A DNA stretch of 5,811 nucleotides from Pseudomonadota bacterium (lineage in GTDB: Bacteria; SZUA-182; DTGQ01): positions 1 through 5,811 of the forward strand of contig JAUWIR010000308.1 of NCBI GenBank assembly GCA_030605265.1, read 5' to 3'. The notes below the pieces were generated by a model that was given only the letters and a program-made list of their open reading frames with translations, was not told the DNA's origin and searched no databases. Below, one piece after another: positions 5,534 through 5,811 of the stretch (position 1 is its first letter; every line of letters begins with the position of its first letter). Position numbers and translations under genes: made by a program.

Positions 5534-5811
5534 CTATAGTAAATTTTTTACATTTTTCCAGAGAGTTTGAATGTCCTTCCCGGCAGGGCTGTCATTACAT
5601 TCCACCACTGCTTTCGCCTCGACTTGTGCAAGGGGTACCTCTTTGTCGTAATGAATACGCCCGGCAATAATGATATTTTTTTCTTTTGCTTCTCTCTCGA
5701 TTTTTTCGGTTACGGTTATATTGAGGTCGAATTTATTAATGCATATAGCTACCGGGATTTTAAAATGGTTGGTTAAAGCCACAACCCTCTGTAAATCATG
5801 CTCCCCGGACA
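5534..5811 (-). CDS. C-terminal part of a MinD-superfamily P-loop ATPase (ferredoxin-domain type), 5' end outside the window
   Basis: Ninety-one codons plus two bases are visible. The open frame continues through the window edge, so the GTG at 5782 is an internal codon, not the start. The protein reads SGEHDLQRVVAL, then IPVAICINKFDLN, IIIAGRIHYDKEVPLAQ, and a tail ending in LWKNVKNLL. This matches the C-terminal end of MinD-superfamily ATPases that carry an inserted 4Fe-4S ferredoxin domain; the order of an SGxHDL helix, the CINKxDLN nucleotide-base motif and the GRIxxD strand is characteristic. The Walker A motif and the ferredoxin cysteines would be upstream and cannot be seen. In known ORP loci such ATPases are encoded near mrp, which fits a shared role in metal or Fe-S cluster assembly. 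The gap to mrp is about 200 bases, so co-transcription is possible but not shown. Confidence 0.88.
   Translation of the reverse strand, partial: SGEHDLQRVVALTNHFKIPVAICINKFDLNITVTEKIEREAKEKNIIIAGRIHYDKEVPLAQVEAKAVVECNDSPAGKDIQTLWKNVKNLL

Noticed and set aside
5534..5782. Stand-alone 82-residue gene starting with GTG at 5782
   Set aside because: The frame stays open to the window edge and the upstream codons (SGEHDLQRV) continue the conserved MinD-superfamily sequence, so the GTG is internal to a larger gene.

Overview
This window reads as a piece of a moderately AT-rich bacterial chromosome. All four recognisable genes lie on the minus strand, so transcription runs from high to low coordinates. 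The best taxonomic pointers are an Mrp/NBP35 ATPase fused to a C-terminal NifX/NafY/ORP-type domain and, upstream of it, the end of a MinD-superfamily P-loop ATPase of the kind that carries an inserted ferredoxin domain. Both gene types sit together in orange-protein (ORP) loci of sulfate-reducing and related Desulfobacterota. I therefore favour an anaerobic deltaproteobacterial-type lineage. This is an inference from protein style, not proof.

Layout, in transcription order. 5811-5534: the last 91 codons of a MinD/ferredoxin-type ATPase, cut by the window edge. 5533-5348: a gap filled with two kinds of short degenerate tandem repeat (TGAACYY-type and AGCTGATG-type). 5335-4040: the MrpORP-type gene. 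4039-3613: a 427-bp gap with two more TGAAC arrays in opposite orientations, a small ACAGGATA-type repeat, a dyad, and a good promoter for the next gene. 3612-1312: tex, a full-length S1-domain RNA-binding protein, ending inside a strong hairpin terminator. 1289-1153: a short AT-rich gap with a near-consensus promoter. 1152-79: a secreted S8 (subtilisin-type) peptidase gene that stops just after the catalytic His motif and lacks the Ser half. 78-1: low-complexity purine-rich sequence with no supported gene.

Functionally, the MinD-like and Mrp genes probably work together in Fe-S or metal-cluster assembly and trafficking. Tex is a housekeeping factor with its own promoter. The S8 gene looks like a decayed or truncated exported protease with an unusual Pro/Tyr-rich N-terminal region.

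The least ordinary signal lies in the intergenic DNA. Three unrelated micro-repeat words, each repeated at about 7-9 bp, pack both gaps flanking mrp, and the TGAAC arrays keep their 7/8-bp phase over as many as 12 units. I find no CRISPR array, tRNA, rRNA or insertion sequence.
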